This document shows positions 1-10,749 of a stretch of DNA of 64,000 nt, in pieces (position 1 is the stretch's first letter; each line of letters begins with the position of its first letter). Position numbers and translations under genes: made by a program. The notes under the pieces are model-generated. The model made no database searches. It was not told where the DNA came from and saw only the letters and a program-made list of their open reading frames with translations. The stretch covers positions 1,049,001 through 1,113,000 of the forward strand of contig CAHIKZ030005640.1 in NCBI GenBank assembly GCA_903632075.3. Direction: 5' to 3'. Source of the stretch: Acanthosepion pharaonis. Its lineage: Eukaryota > Mollusca > Cephalopoda > Sepiida > Sepiidae.

Positions 1-407
1 CTTAATCCATTCCGTGTACTTGTGACTGCCATGATGACGGGATAGACTTATTCTATGGATAATATATAATTAGTGTTCAATTTGTATTTTTATTATTATG
101 AAAATTTTCTTTTTGGCCTGCATTTTTTTTATCATCAAATGACGTGTCATAGCCAATGACCTACGACAAATAAATATGATTTATTGTTATTTCCACCTAA
201 TTAAACAATAAGCAGACATTAATAAACAGAAACTTAAAAGCACAAGGCTCTTTGCAGGATGCGATTGTGCTTCTGAGAAATTCTCTTTTTTCATTTAATG
301 GAGAGATTCTGCACTAGGGACGTTCTTTATATGTTCCTGACTTCCTTTGTTTAAAAGGGACAAAGCAGCGTCTACAAAAGGAAGAGTTTTAAGTTTTATG
401 AACAACA

Positions 408-408
<1 letters not shown>
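1..408. other. unassigned AT-rich sequence
   Basis: No coding stretch, RNA fold or repeat that I recognise. The sequence is ordinary AT-rich spacer leading up to an (ATT)n tract. Confidence 0.5.

Positions 409-455
<47 letters not shown>
409..455. repeat. (ATT)n microsatellite
   Basis: About 15 nearly perfect ATT units. Several LINE copies further along the window are bounded by the same trinucleotide, but no LINE sequence is visible on either side here. Confidence 0.95.
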
Positions 456-457
<2 letters not shown>

Positions 458-892
458 GATCATGTTGGCTATATTATATCCCTTTTGTAGTTAGTGCACT
501 CGGGGCTATTTCTATCAATATTGTTTTAACTTGGAGGTACCTGAAATATTTGGATTCGCGCATAGTTTTTATCGGGTTGTAACACAAACATATTTCCTTT
601 ATATAGTAATATCCCTGGTGTAAGCATTCTTTCAATAATCGGTTTTCATGAATGCTTGTACAGAAACCATCACTGGATTTTCACTTTGCTCAATTCCAGG
701 GCAATTTTGGAAAAATCCCAGATGTCCAGTGACCCCTGCTATTGTTGCAGCCCTTATCTTCCACCTCCAGCGGATTTCAATTTCCAGATTCATGTGCTTC
801 GAAGTCATTTCTCCATCGAAGTGTTTTATTACTACTGCTATGCGCATATCCTTGATAATACATTTTTTCATTGTTACTTGATTTCTTTGTCG

Positions 893-951
893 TTCTTCTT
901 CTTCTTCTTCTTCTTCTTCTTCTTCTTCTTCTTCTTCGTATTATTATTATT

Positions 952-984
<33 letters not shown>
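893..984. repeat. (CTT)n followed by a palindromic (TTA)n/(TAA)n tract
   Basis: About 14 CTT units are followed by TTA units that switch to AAT/TAA at about 953. The switch makes the second half self-complementary, so it can fold into a hairpin of roughly 20 base pairs. Long apparent open frames over this interval are translations of the repeat. The flanks 456-892 and 985-1410 contain nothing I recognise. Confidence 0.9.
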
Positions 985-1410
985 TCAAAATTACATGTGT
1001 GGCATCAATTTCGGGTTGTAATTTCTACATCAATATCTTCACTATTATTGTCTATCGAATATCATTTGTATTCTTCGCGTTTCTTTCATCCTGCTCTCTC
1101 TGGAAACAAGATGTTTGCGTTTCGCCTCAGTATTGAGCATATTGTTACAATTCTTCGTCATATTTTGAATTCAACTCGCCTCGTTGCATTAATGTTTACA
1201 ACGTTCCAATCATTCCGGATTCAATATTTAACTTAATAATTTGAAATTGATAAATTATAAATGATATTCCTCTATTTAGTTTCATTCTGTGCTCAACGAA
1301 AATCAATGTCTCCAATACATGACATTTTATTTTCGATATTTTCACGAATATATTTTGGAAATCTTTGCCTAAAATAGAAAGTCCGCTTACAACGGTTTCT
1401 TGTACTTGAG

Positions 1411-1470
1411 ATGACAATACTACTACTCCTACTACTACTACTAATAATCCTTCTTATCCTTCTTCTTCTT
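1411..1470. repeat. interrupted (CTA)n/(CTT)n microsatellite
   Basis: Trinucleotide units CTA and CTT with interruptions. The following stretch, 1471-2529, holds no recognisable gene or element. Confidence 0.8.
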
Positions 1471-2530
1471 ATGATTGTTTTCACCCGAATTTCTATACTC
1501 TTTCTCCTCACATGTGAATCTTTTTGCATGTTCTTTGCTTCCCTCGTACATAAAATGTTTAAAGGCTTAAATGCCAATCGACATCTTCTGTCTTCCTGAA
1601 TCCTGTTCTTTTTTGCCTTTTCCTTGCAATAAAGTCTTCTTATTCCATTTCCATTCTTGTAAACCCTTGCAACCTGGTGGAATTTTCACCTTACTTGGTG
1701 AACAATACTGAAAAAGAAGTAGTAAATTTATTTTATCGAAAACTAATGGAAACATTTCATCACTATTTAAGCGAATCCTCTACAGTATTTGACCCATTGT
1801 CGGGATGAATTTAATTCAATCGAAAATTTCAAGTTCTTCCAAATATTTGCAGAATTTTTCTCTCTATTTGTGCTACAGCTGTCACAATCATGTTCTATAA
1901 TTTCGAAAGTTCTCATGAGAAGTCCAGATAATTGACATTTTATCTTATTTAATGTTTTCTTTGCTTCAGTTTCATTCGGTGGTCTGCGAACACATTATTA
2001 TACTTGTCCAAAATAATTAGATTCTGTTTTTTCAGCTTTAATTGGCGATTCGTTTGATTCTCAGAATGAAAAACATAATTTTCTTTTAATTCTATAAGAA
2101 ATGTTTGTTTATCTTTGTCGAAACCACCATATTTGTTTTGTGGATATAACATTGAATTTTATATTGTTTAGTTCCTTTCGCAGCTAAACATTGTGTGCAA
2201 ATAATCATATTGCTTTTCATAGCATATCAGATCTCACTTACCACAATTTATTTATTATCATCTATGTACTGCACCCTTGTATTTTATGTCTATTCTTTAT
2301 TATAATATTAGTCAACTTGGCCTGTTTTTTGAGCTGCCATTAATTGTAACTTTGCTCTTCTAACATTTCCACTTCGAACTACCGCAAATGTCGATCATTT
2401 CTTTAAATTATCTAATGAAATATACATAATATATCCTTTTCAATGTTTGATTATTGTCATCTATCGCTCCATGTGATTGCATTTAACTTTAAAATCAAAA
2501 TGTTATGGCGTTCCCATTGCCTAACAAAAT

Positions 2531-2960
2531 CTGCGTCTACCAGATATCGAAACTTCTAGTACAACCTGAGTATCCAAGATATCTCAACTTCTATTAAAAT
2601 ATGATTCTTCTAAAAACTGACTATACCAGATATTTCAAATTCTATTAAAATCTGATTCTTCTAAAAACTGAGTATACCAGTTATCTCAACTTCAATTAAA
2701 ATCTGATTCTTCCAAATCTGAGTCTCCCAGAGATTTCATGTTCTATGAAAACCTACGTTTACCAGGAATCTTGCATTATGGTAAATCCTGGTTATCCCAG
2801 GTACATCAGATATATTTATAAGTTGAGTCTACAAGATAGTTCAGCTGCGAAGAACACTTAACTTTCTCAGTTATCTTAATATATATTAAGGCCCGAGTTT
2901 TAAACATAGCTCACATTATAGTAAAAACTGAATCGACCCTATAGCTCATCTTCCGATATA
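2531..2960. repeat. degenerate minisatellite, period about 51 bp
   Basis: Units begin with ctgag/ctgac at about 2566, 2617, 2668 and 2718, giving spacings of 51, 51 and 50. Each unit holds a 'ta(t)accagatatctcaa' block and a 'tctgattcttctaaaa' block. Shorter units of about 35 bp occur at both edges (2531-2566, 2718-2752), as if the second block were missing. Similarity fades after about 2830, although 'cagttatctt' and 'catagctcac' echoes continue to about 2960. Confidence 0.7.
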
Positions 2961-3132
2961 AACACAAGATTTTCAGTTCATCTGAACGAGAAGGCGTGAA
3001 TTATATGCCATCAAAATCGATAGGTCTCATGTAAACTTCTTCTACTTTGTTTAATTTTTCATTACACTTTTCTATCGACATTATACCTAGTTAGAAAATT
3101 GCTAACCCCTTTTGGACAACGTTAATAATAAC

Positions 3133-3239
<107 letters not shown>

Positions 3240-3351
3240 AATGTAATTAGGAATGAAAATAATATATAAATTCAAAATTTCACACCATTAATTCAAAGAG
3301 GGCTCAATACCGAGAGTAGAGCAATAATTATTTATTATATTTATTTTATAA

Positions 3352-3538
3352 AGACAAAATCAATTTACTCACTAAAAAGATGGAAACTTGTTTTGGTGCA
3401 TTTAGCTGCACCTCGACTGGTGAGAACCAAAATGATTAAGAACAAATGTCATAACCATTTCAGTTCTCACCAGTCGAGGTGAAACTAAATGCACCGAAAC
3501 AAGTTTGCAACTTTGTAGTTAGCAAATTGTTTTTGTCT
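3352..3538. repeat. foldback hairpin element, arms of about 75 bp
   Basis: 3352-3427 is inverted at 3463-3538 with a few mismatches and a loop of about 35 bases. The strongest part is 'gttctcaccagtcgaggtg' on the right arm and its complement on the left. In each arm, read outward, a helix (GGTG, about 10 bases, CACC) is followed by GAAAC on the right and by AAAAC on the left. That is the layout of a hammerhead helix II, but the preceding seven bases are CAGTCGA rather than CTGANGA. No open frame is present. It is probably a non-autonomous foldback unit. Confidence 0.8.
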
Positions 3539-3555
3539 ATATGAATAATTTATAA

Positions 3556-3598
<43 letters not shown>
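3556..3598. repeat. (ATCT)n microsatellite
   Basis: About ten ATCT tetranucleotide units. Confidence 0.95.
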
Positions 3599-3599
3599 T

Positions 3600-4685
3600 A
3601 TTTATTGGATAATAAATTTCAACAAGATAATAGTACGTGCATCCTCATTCTATACATATTTTTATGTGAGAAAATCTATTTTGAAGTTATAAATATTGGG
3701 TGAGGAATGTTTCCGGCTGCAACACCTCGCAGTATTATCATAGCGTAGAGACAGCGATGGGCAGTGTCTGTTTGGTGGTGGAGAAATTAGTTGATTGCAA
3801 CATTAGAATAACCTTGACCCAACGTCATATATTCCCCAAATGAAATACAACGTATATGTAACATTGCGAGAATATTGCGGTAGTGTATTACATTAACATA
3901 AATATATATCTAAAAAAAGATGGCGGATATATATCGTAGAAATATCATTTAGTAAGCTATATAAAATGATGATCAGTGTAAAGTGGTATAACCACGGTGT
4001 GGAAAACTACGTTAACTTATACATTTCTGGAATTTTGTTTTTTGAATTTGCTGTCTGTTGAAACTTGAATAAAACATGGAATAATAATAATACAACACAA
4101 AATATACTTAAACAAAATGTATTGAAACAAGAAAGGGTACACAATATTTACAGATAGTTTTGGTATATTCTTGGGAAGACCGTTCCTGTAGAATAGGTTG
4201 ACTTAGTCGCAGTCGGGCAGAGTCTCTGGATTAGATCTCTTCTTCCTCCCCCGTCTTCCCGGTACCAACCATATTTATATGGTCGGTACTCCACTATGTA
4301 AATTAGGTGGATCGTACCACAACACTGTCTACAACTGAAAATCCGGTTAAGAAGACGCAAATACAAGGCATTGAAACATTAACTATAAGAGCAATGTCGC
4401 ATGACATAGAAAAAGAACGAAGAGGCTTAAGAGGGCCTCAAGACAATCTGTGAAAGAATCGTCGGTCAATTTACATTTTTGTTCAAACAAAAAACGCTTC
4501 AGACCGGTTGAGATTTATTATGAATTCTGATTCTGTACTTTCTGTATTTAATGTTTACTTTCTCTCAACATTATTCAATAGACTGACCCACAATACATTC
4601 GGATAGTATTAGTAATATGAACGGCCATTGGTTATATATATGTACGTTGATCTTGACACATTCTAATAGTACATCACTGAGTATC
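3600..4685. other. unassigned stretch with one short palindrome
   Basis: No gene or repeat family recognised. A short inverted repeat at about 4261-4289 (gtacc-accata / tatggt-ggtac arms) could fold into a small hairpin. A minus-strand frame of 72 codons covers it but has no recognisable motif and is treated as chance. Confidence 0.4.
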
Positions 4686-4925
4686 TTACAGTTCAGTCTT
4701 TAATCCTGTTCCTGACCCCGTCACCTTAACTCTCTCACCATTTGACATGCGGCTCAGGCGTTTGATACATCCAGTGACAGGACACAAAGAGTGTGAGTTC
4801 AATACCTGCTTAAGGCGGTGAAGAACATGGAAAGTGGAATTAACAGGAGATAACTGACAACCGATATCCATTAGACGTGGGACTAGAACAGTCTAGACCA
4901 GTGAGCGAAATAAAGAGTACAGTTT
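4686..4925 (+). mobile_element. composite tRNA-like/foldback repeat, partial copy (family A)
   Basis: 4750-4810 ('ccagtgacaggacacaaaga', then 'gtgagttcaatacc') matches the minus strand of 22250-22310 and looks like a tRNA-derived head with a box-B-like gagttcaatacc. 4862-4925 ('gatatccattagacgtggga', then 'gtgagcgaaataaagagtac') matches 10565-10625. The terminal inverted repeats seen in the other copies are missing, so this is a truncated member of a family also present at about 10425-10740, 13600-13780 and 22040-22470. Confidence 0.6.
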
Positions 4926-4985
4926 GACATTCCCAACATATATTTATATATAAATATAAAAGTGAACGTAGATGTCAACACTTAG

Positions 4986-5026
4986 AAGCTACAGGCTGTT
5001 CCATGCTTGACGCAATCGTCAGGCCT
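4986..5026 (-). ncRNA. hammerhead-like ribozyme motif, degenerate (minus strand)
   Basis: Read on the minus strand: CTGACGA is complementary to 5016-5022. Helix II is 5003-5015 (TGC/GCA around a GTCAA loop). GAA is changed to GGA at 5002-5000. Helix III pairs ACA (4999-4997) with TGT (4993-4991) around loop GCC. Residue 17 is A (4990). Helix I pairs GCTT (4989-4986) with AGGC (5026-5023). Architecture is complete for a type I hammerhead, but A13 to G should reduce or abolish cleavage. It overlaps a second motif on the plus strand. Confidence 0.55.
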
Positions 5027-5061
5027 GACAATAGCGTCTAGCATGAAGCAGCCTGTCGCTT
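5021..5061 (+). ncRNA. hammerhead-like ribozyme motif, degenerate (plus strand)
   Basis: Plus strand: helix I AGGC (5021-5024) pairs with GCTT (5058-5061). The core reads CTGACAA (5025-5031), so G8 is A. Helix II 5032-5044 keeps only GC/GC. GAA is at 5045-5047. Helix III pairs GCA (5048-5050) with TGT (5054-5056). The cleavage base is C5057 in a GTC triplet. The layout matches a type I hammerhead; the G8 change predicts loss of activity. It is back-to-back with the minus-strand motif. Confidence 0.55.
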
Positions 5062-5162
5062 TTAAGTGTTGACTTCTTTGTTCAATTTAATATTTATACA
5101 CGCTCTATCTCTGATATTGAGCACTTTATCCCGTAAATATAGCCCACTTCAAGAGTATATCC

Positions 5163-5170
<8 letters not shown>

Positions 5171-5219
<49 letters not shown>
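5171..5219. repeat. (TA)n microsatellite
   Basis: About 24 TA units lying between the family B foldback unit and the 3' end of a Penelope-like remnant. Confidence 0.97.
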
Positions 5220-5220
<1 letters not shown>

Positions 5221-5223
<3 letters not shown>

Positions 5224-5790
5224 GCATGTTTCATTAAATAATATAGACATGTTTTGACTATATATCTTAAGTAATTTCCTTTCATATTGTCTGATAAGCT
5301 TAATGACATTATCGTTGAAAGACGAAAAAAAAGACCATATTTATACATGTTTAAATCCAATCTAAGCTTTCGGCTTTCAGAAGCCATTATCAAAGATGAC
5401 AATTTCAATAAATCAAGCAACAATGGACGAAACAGCAACGATATTCCGTTCTTGCTGCATGAAAATTTCAAGTAACGACTAACTCGTATATGCGAGACGC
5501 AGAAGCGAAAATCGCGTCGCAGCTCGTGACGTCACACATGACCACGCCAGAGAGAAAAACGAAAAGTATTAAGTATGGGAAGCCGTTGGTATAAACCAAT
5601 GGCTTCTGTTATAAATTATAGGCATTTAAGGATATTTGTGGAGATTTCATTGTTTATTTTGTTCAGGTTATGTTTCAACAGTTTTATGTATAAAGCTTCA
5701 AGAATTTTTTACTTTTGTTTTCATCTTTAAGTATAGTTGTGTTGTCAAAAAAGATTTTCCGAAACACTAATATTCCCCGGTTATAACTTA
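5221..5790 (-). mobile_element. Penelope-like element 3' remnant (copy 1)
   Basis: Collinear with 47640-48235 over about 570 bases. The minus-strand translation near 5640-5780 contains DNTTILKDENKSKKF and then LYIKLLKHNLNKINNE before a stop. That resembles the carboxy end of Penelope-like GIY-YIG polyproteins; this is recognition by eye. The rest is the probable 3' untranslated part, with 'gataatggcttctgaaagcc' followed by GAAAGC (about 5366-5391, minus), a helix-plus-GAAA arrangement resembling a decayed hammerhead, and a block containing tgacgtcac. The 3' end (minus) stops next to (TA)n. The reverse transcriptase region is absent. Confidence 0.6.
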
Positions 5791-5870
5791 TTACATTGAA
5801 AATTCGTCCAATTCATCAGACCTACAAATTCTAAAAGAAATCGGTAATTATAACTCCGGGTATAAAAAAC

Positions 5871-5874
<4 letters not shown>

Positions 5875-5919
<45 letters not shown>
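5875..5919. repeat. (TA)n microsatellite
   Basis: About 22 TA units. The following 5920-6240 contains nothing recognised. Confidence 0.97.
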
Positions 5920-5924
<5 letters not shown>

Positions 5925-6244
5925 GATAAATGTGTCTTTAAAAATAGACAGCCATAAAGGTTTCAATGGATTAAATGATCTGTCTGTAAACCGATGATTT
6001 GAGGCCAGTGATACACGTCTTAAAGACAACTAATCATAATAACACAAACAATTTATTATGCAGATTATTAAACTTGTCGAAGCTACGGCCTTATTTCTTT
6101 GAAACAGCAATCACCGAAGTTTTTCAAAATTGAAAATGGTCAATACCCACACCTTGCGCTTGGTATGTTAATGTTTCATTGTTGACTTCCTATATTTGTA
6201 GGAGACTTGTTCTACATTTTGGACTGAAAAGTTAATTTCTACCT

Positions 6245-6411
6245 AAGGGTGAATACAATCACTAGGTTTGGACTAGTGGCTGTGATGGTAGGTGTCCTGA
6301 TGAGCGATAATCCCCCATCCCAGCAATAAACTTGAGACTGTCAGATCCATTTCTATTTTTGTGTTTCGTGTGCGCATACGTGCCCACGTTAGCTTACACA
6401 TGAATCGTAAT

Positions 6412-6413
<2 letters not shown>
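6245..6413 (+). repeat. dispersed repeat, copy 1 of a pair
   Basis: From about 6305 ('gataatcccccatcccagca', then 'acttgagactgtcagatcca') this matches 15124-15227 in the same orientation at over 90% by eye, ending in 'gcttacacatgaatc' just before a (TA)n array in both places. The upstream part (6245-6304) is not in the second copy. Function unknown; probably part of a SINE or foldback unit. Confidence 0.75.
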
Positions 6414-6414
<1 letters not shown>

Positions 6415-6492
<78 letters not shown>

Positions 6493-6577
6493 GACATACA
6501 AAGACACAGCTACACATTCTCCCTGTGTTGAAGGGCTCACCTGTGTACCCGTGAGTAGTCTATGAGTTTTTGCCAGC

Positions 6578-6658
<81 letters not shown>
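6415..6658. repeat. (TA)n, spacer, (TA)n, (GA)n compound
   Basis: (TA) at 6415-6489 and 6581-6623, then (GA) to 6658. The 90-base spacer has no recognised family. 6660-7790 after it holds no gene that I can support. Confidence 0.95.
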
Positions 6659-6662
<4 letters not shown>

Positions 6663-7794
6663 CAGATCGACACAGAGAATTCTCGTATTAAAAATCACCC
6701 ATATAGTAACTTGATTAATAAAAAGTTTTGATTCATGAAATGCAGGTAAGGAAGCACAACATTTTTTCCTTATTCAAAAGATCATCTTAAAATAAGTGTT
6801 AAAGAAAAAATATGAGTATTTATTTATTTTCGTTATTTTTGTCCCTACTGACTTCCTTGCTCTTCCTGTAGAGATGTGATTATAGGTTACTTCCGTTTTT
6901 CACAGTTTTCTACCACATCGCAGATTTATACCACAGGAAATGATGACTTGAACAAAAGTTTTCGAACAGCATTTTTCTAAAATCGAGGAGAGATGCTCAC
7001 TACTTCTCTAGAACGTCTGTCACATCAAGAACAGAAAAATAATAATTTCCACGAATGGAGAACGCAGGAATTTTTAATATAACTTGGTACAACATAATTT
7101 ATGTTATATGAAGTCGGACTGTTGTCATAATTTTTTGTTATTTTAATCACAACTTTTCGGATATTTTTCCACCTATCCTTCACGAAATGAATAACCATCT
7201 TATGTTTAGTTGGATTTTGGCATGTTTGAGCATGTCGTATGTTTTCAGAATACCATCAAAGAAAAGTCTTAACGGTAAATACACCACTGCATTTTCTCAA
7301 AATACAACACTGCATTTGCTAAAAATACACCATTGCATTTGCTCAGAATATGCTGAACGGCAAAACTTCATGAAACTATCTTTATTTTCTAAACGTAGCT
7401 TAGATGTGGTGCAAGGCTGAAAGCATGGGTTAGGCAGTGAGGAACGAATTCAACATTCAGTTGTAATTGATCTAACGAAAGAAACTTGATAAATATTACA
7501 AGACCTCGACATCTCCCAAACTGTATATGAATTGCAGATCAAACAGATACCATTATTTTATATTCTCTGAGAGTTTCTTTTATTCAAAATTCCCCCTTTT
7601 TTGTGTCATTTTAGCGTGTGGAGTGGGGGAGCTAATTTCATTATTTCTGCATTTTCATGATACCTAGCCGAATCAGGTTGAAAAAGAGCCTCGTTTGTAA
7701 TCGACACTAGGCCAGTTCATTACCTACATAGGTGACCGCTGAGTAATGTCAGGTGTAGCAAACTTTAATGTATGAGAGCTGTAATGAATAATGG

Positions 7795-7930
7795 CTACGA
7801 ATTTGAAATGAGAGAGCTGAGTTCAAGTTCCAGTCCAGATCGTTATATTCAGGTTCACTAATATACGCTTTCGAAAATGTATGAATAGAACTCTTCTCTC
7901 CTCAGCTATCAATTAATTGATAGGACTTGT
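7795..7930 (+). mobile_element. tRNA-derived SINE head, degenerate
   Basis: 'gagagctgagttcaagttcc' then 'gttatattcaggttc' parallels 40755-40800 ('gagagctgagttcgaatttc'). The box-B-like element is gagttcaagttcc. Box A is weak. It ends near 'ctcctcagctat', the position where other SINEs in the window have a ccagctatgg motif. Confidence 0.5.
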
Positions 7931-8269
7931 ATCAGTAAATACTTATATCTAAACAAATTCTACAATTTTACAAATATATTCTGGCTTTAAATAACATGTA
8001 AAGAGTTGATAACCTATACGAAAAATAACTCAATAAACCTTGTTTGCTCATCCGTATTTGTATTGAAATTCGATATTTCGTATTCTTTACTATCAATTCC
8101 TATATTCTCATTATATATTTCAATTTCTTATTTCTATTCACGTTGGTGTCCTGTTGCTTTTTCCTGAGATATACTAATATCATTTAACAATTTCCTCGTC
8201 AGGTATTTCTGTTATTTTCGTTATTCCACAAACATTGGAATCTGTACTTAATATATACCTTAATTTCGG

Positions 8270-8815
8270 TGATTTTCTCCGTGTTGTTATTAAGACGTAT
8301 TTGGTTTCCAGTGACTAATTTTGTTTCTTACAAATTTAAAGCCAAATTTGTCGCTCCAAGATGTCATTCCGAGTTTTCTACCTATATTAACATTGTTTAT
8401 GACAACTTCCTCTTTAACTGTATTGTCTTTGCCATCAATTACGAAGTTAATATCATGTGGTTTTCCCATTTTAGATCTTCCAGTACTATTTACGTTCGAT
8501 TCGACTTTGTTAAAAAAAAAAAGTATTCCTAATTTTCATTTTGCATCTTCGACACATTACTAGAATTTCGTGTTACACATTTCGCCATATTCTCCCTCTA
8601 TTCTTGTCTCTACATCACAATGGGATAATTTAAATTTTCTCGTCTGTAACATTAGAAATGTCGTCGAAAATCCTCCGATGTAATTAGTCGTATTCTTTTG
8701 AGTTTGTGCATGTATTTTTCTTCCATAACACACAATCAAATTACAGCGACGATCCCTATGACCCACAAAACCTATGTAAGGTTCTATCACATATACTGAA
8801 CCGTCGCCCCTACAT
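8270..8815 (-). other. possible decayed coding remnant, unrecognised
   Basis: On the minus strand, about 75 codons (8295-8520) run without a stop and include KMGKPHDINFVIDGKDN and KLGMTSWSDKFGFKF. Another 76 codons (8560-8790) include EPYIGFVGHRDRRC. The two blocks are separated by stops. The composition looks protein-like rather than repeat-like, but I do not recognise a family. It may be a transposon fossil or chance. Confidence 0.25.
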
Positions 8816-8828
8816 CCATAGTAAATTA

Positions 8829-8830
<2 letters not shown>

Positions 8831-8908
<78 letters not shown>

Positions 8909-9030
8909 ATTGATTAAACGTTATTTTAGTGGATTCTCATCTTTGAGAAACTGCTTTATTTATTTATCAAACGGGTCTTCATATATATTCCCACAAAAAT
9001 AGTCTTTTTTTTCTGATAGCATTAGAAACT

Positions 9031-9089
<59 letters not shown>
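8831..9089. repeat. (TA)n/(GT)n and a second (TA)n array
   Basis: (TA) at 8831-8890, (GT) at 8890-8908 and (TA) at 9033-9089. The spacer has no recognised element. 9090-9880 holds nothing I can assign. Confidence 0.95.
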
Positions 9090-9091
<2 letters not shown>

Positions 9092-9884
9092 CGAATTGAG
9101 AAAATTATTATTCAAAAGCATTATTCCAGCAACGCCTGATTACCAGCTTTTTTTGTGGTCGAGAGGTCAGGCGCAGCTGATGACGGTTTCTTCTATGGGT
9201 CTCATGTTCGTTTCTGCCGGCTAGGGAATATTTTTGAAAAAAGGTTTCTCGAAAATTATTAGTTGGAAATAAATAAATATACTGTTACTTTAAATGAAAG
9301 ATTTGAAGCAATTTGTAATCTCAAAAGGTTCGGTCACAATGATGCGTGACATTGTTTTTTGGATATCTACAAAAATCACAATTACCTCTCACCAGTTTCA
9401 CAAACAAAGCTTCTTTGTTTTTGTCTAATTTGATTTTCGCATTATGAAACTTTTGAGTTTATTTAAAGCCGAAGGATATTTATGTGCGATTAAAATTTGG
9501 GGTGATAATAATGATTTTCTGATACAAATATTAGTATTTAATCCATGGTTAGGAGGGAAAAGGTGGATTATATATATTCCCCAAGGACATTTGTAAGTAA
9601 ATGAAACTAACGAAGTGAATTTGAATTAGAACTCCGCTATCCGGTATTTTTTTTTTATTATTATGATACGTTTTCCATTACATCCTCGTACTTCTGGCAT
9701 TCCCGAACAGTCATCCATCTCGGTAGTGACTAGCTTGTACGTTACATAACGTCGGTGGTATTATCAGAACCAGTGTTTCAGCGTAATATTGGCGTAAGAC
9801 ATAAAGCTTGAGCGCGCAGTTATGGTTTTTCAGAGACATTTTGATTGTGCCGCACGCTAGGATGAGTTCCTTATGTTAAATACA

Positions 9885-10104
9885 CCAAGACACCAAATCT
9901 ATCTGTGAAATTCGAATTCGGGTTTTCTGTTGAACACTCTAATCATTCAGCCAAGGTATATCTCCTAGAAACTGTAAGGTCTACTCAATATAAAAGGGTG
10001 TTAAAAAAATGCCCCTTAATTATTGCGTGATTATATACCAACACATTCACACAGTCAAATATCTGTATACGGGAAACGAAGGCACTGCCAGTATATATAC
10101 ATAA

Positions 10105-10108
<4 letters not shown>
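9885..10108 (-). mobile_element. tRNA-derived SINE (family D), copy 1
   Basis: Minus strand: the box-A-like element is tggctgaatgattagagtg (about 9953-9935) and the box-B-like element is cccgaattcgaatttc (about 9923-9908). The neighbouring block 9975-10100 ('aaaagggtgttaaaaaaatg', 'ggcactgccagtatatatac') is inverted relative to 15285-15400, and both copies end in (TA)n. The order of head and body suggests a rearranged SINE or foldback half. Confidence 0.6.
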
Positions 10109-10145
<37 letters not shown>

Positions 10146-10205
10146 TATATATATATATGTGTGTGTTTTGTGTGTGTATAAACGTGAACATAGAAATCAA
10201 CATAA

Positions 10206-10252
<47 letters not shown>
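10109..10252. repeat. two (TA)n arrays with a short GT-rich spacer
   Basis: (TA) runs at 10109-10158 and 10210-10252. Apparent open frames here are repeat translations. Confidence 0.95.
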
Positions 10253-10253
<1 letters not shown>

Positions 10254-10424
10254 CATACAATGGGAATTCAAAATTACATCATTGTAATGATCATTTCACC
10301 TCAAAAGTTAAAATTTCATTGTAAGGATTTTCAAAACAATGACAGTAATAAAATAAAATAAAAGCTTAACACAATATTAAAAACAATGCGAAGGAATAAA
10401 AAGAAGGAAAATATGAAAATATAG

Positions 10425-10745
10425 GAAATGCTGAAAATCTGTCTATATTTCTGAGATAGGGTAATATATACTATATTTACAGTGTTCGGAGGATCGTACT
10501 CTTCTTTGTTGCCATATTTATCACAATGCTTCGGCCGTTTTACCGAAGGTAACTAATAACTGGCATCCATTAGACATGGCACGTGGAGGTAGAACGGTCT
10601 ACACCGGCGAGCGAAATAAAGGGTTCAGTTCGATATACCAACTTCCTGAAGAAATCCGGAGCGTAAAACAACCGAAAAGTTTTGAAAAATATGGCAACAA
10701 AAATGAGGACGATAGTTCGAACAATGTAAACAGAGAAAATACTGA
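10425..10745 (+). mobile_element. foldback element, family A, copy 2
   Basis: The left end has gtctatatttctgagatagg, which is the complement of the 'cctcatctcagaaatataga' block of the other copies. Left arm 'cggaggatcgtactcttctt' and right arm 'aaaaatgaggacgatagttc' are partly complementary. The centre holds gcatccattagacatggc and 'gcgagcgaaataaaggg', shared with 4862-4925. Near the right end, 'cctgaagaaatccggagcg' then 'aaccgaaaag' has a hammerhead-like order (CTGAAGA, weak helix, GAAA). An 81-codon frame at 10576-10821 overlaps this and is treated as chance. Confidence 0.6.
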
Positions 10746-10749
10746 AAAG

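Larger units (their letters stand above)
4970..5150 (+). mobile_element. palindromic foldback unit with TA-side arm (family B)
   Basis: Arms 'gtcaacacttagaagc' (about 4974) and 'gcttttaagtgttgac' (about 5058-5073) form a hairpin. The loop and inner arms hold hammerhead-like cores on both strands. The unit continues into 'acacgctctatctctgat' and 'attgagcactttatccc', which recur in opposite order and orientation at 30263-30330 and partly at 49100-49180. A (TA)n tract follows at 5171. Probably a PLE or retrozyme-like terminal piece. Confidence 0.7.

Noticed and set aside
3540..3600. Regular short repeats considered as a CRISPR array
   Set aside because: They are plain tetranucleotide microsatellites without spacers, in eukaryotic DNA.
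9170..9225. CTGATGA at about 9178 on the plus strand
   Set aside because: No GAA strand after a stable helix; only one core strand matches.
9985..10260. Open frames rich in YIYIYI, HTHTHT, SLSLSL or NNNN repeats throughout the window
   Set aside because: These are translations of (TA)n, (CA)n, (CT)n and (ATT)n microsatellites, with no other sequence content.
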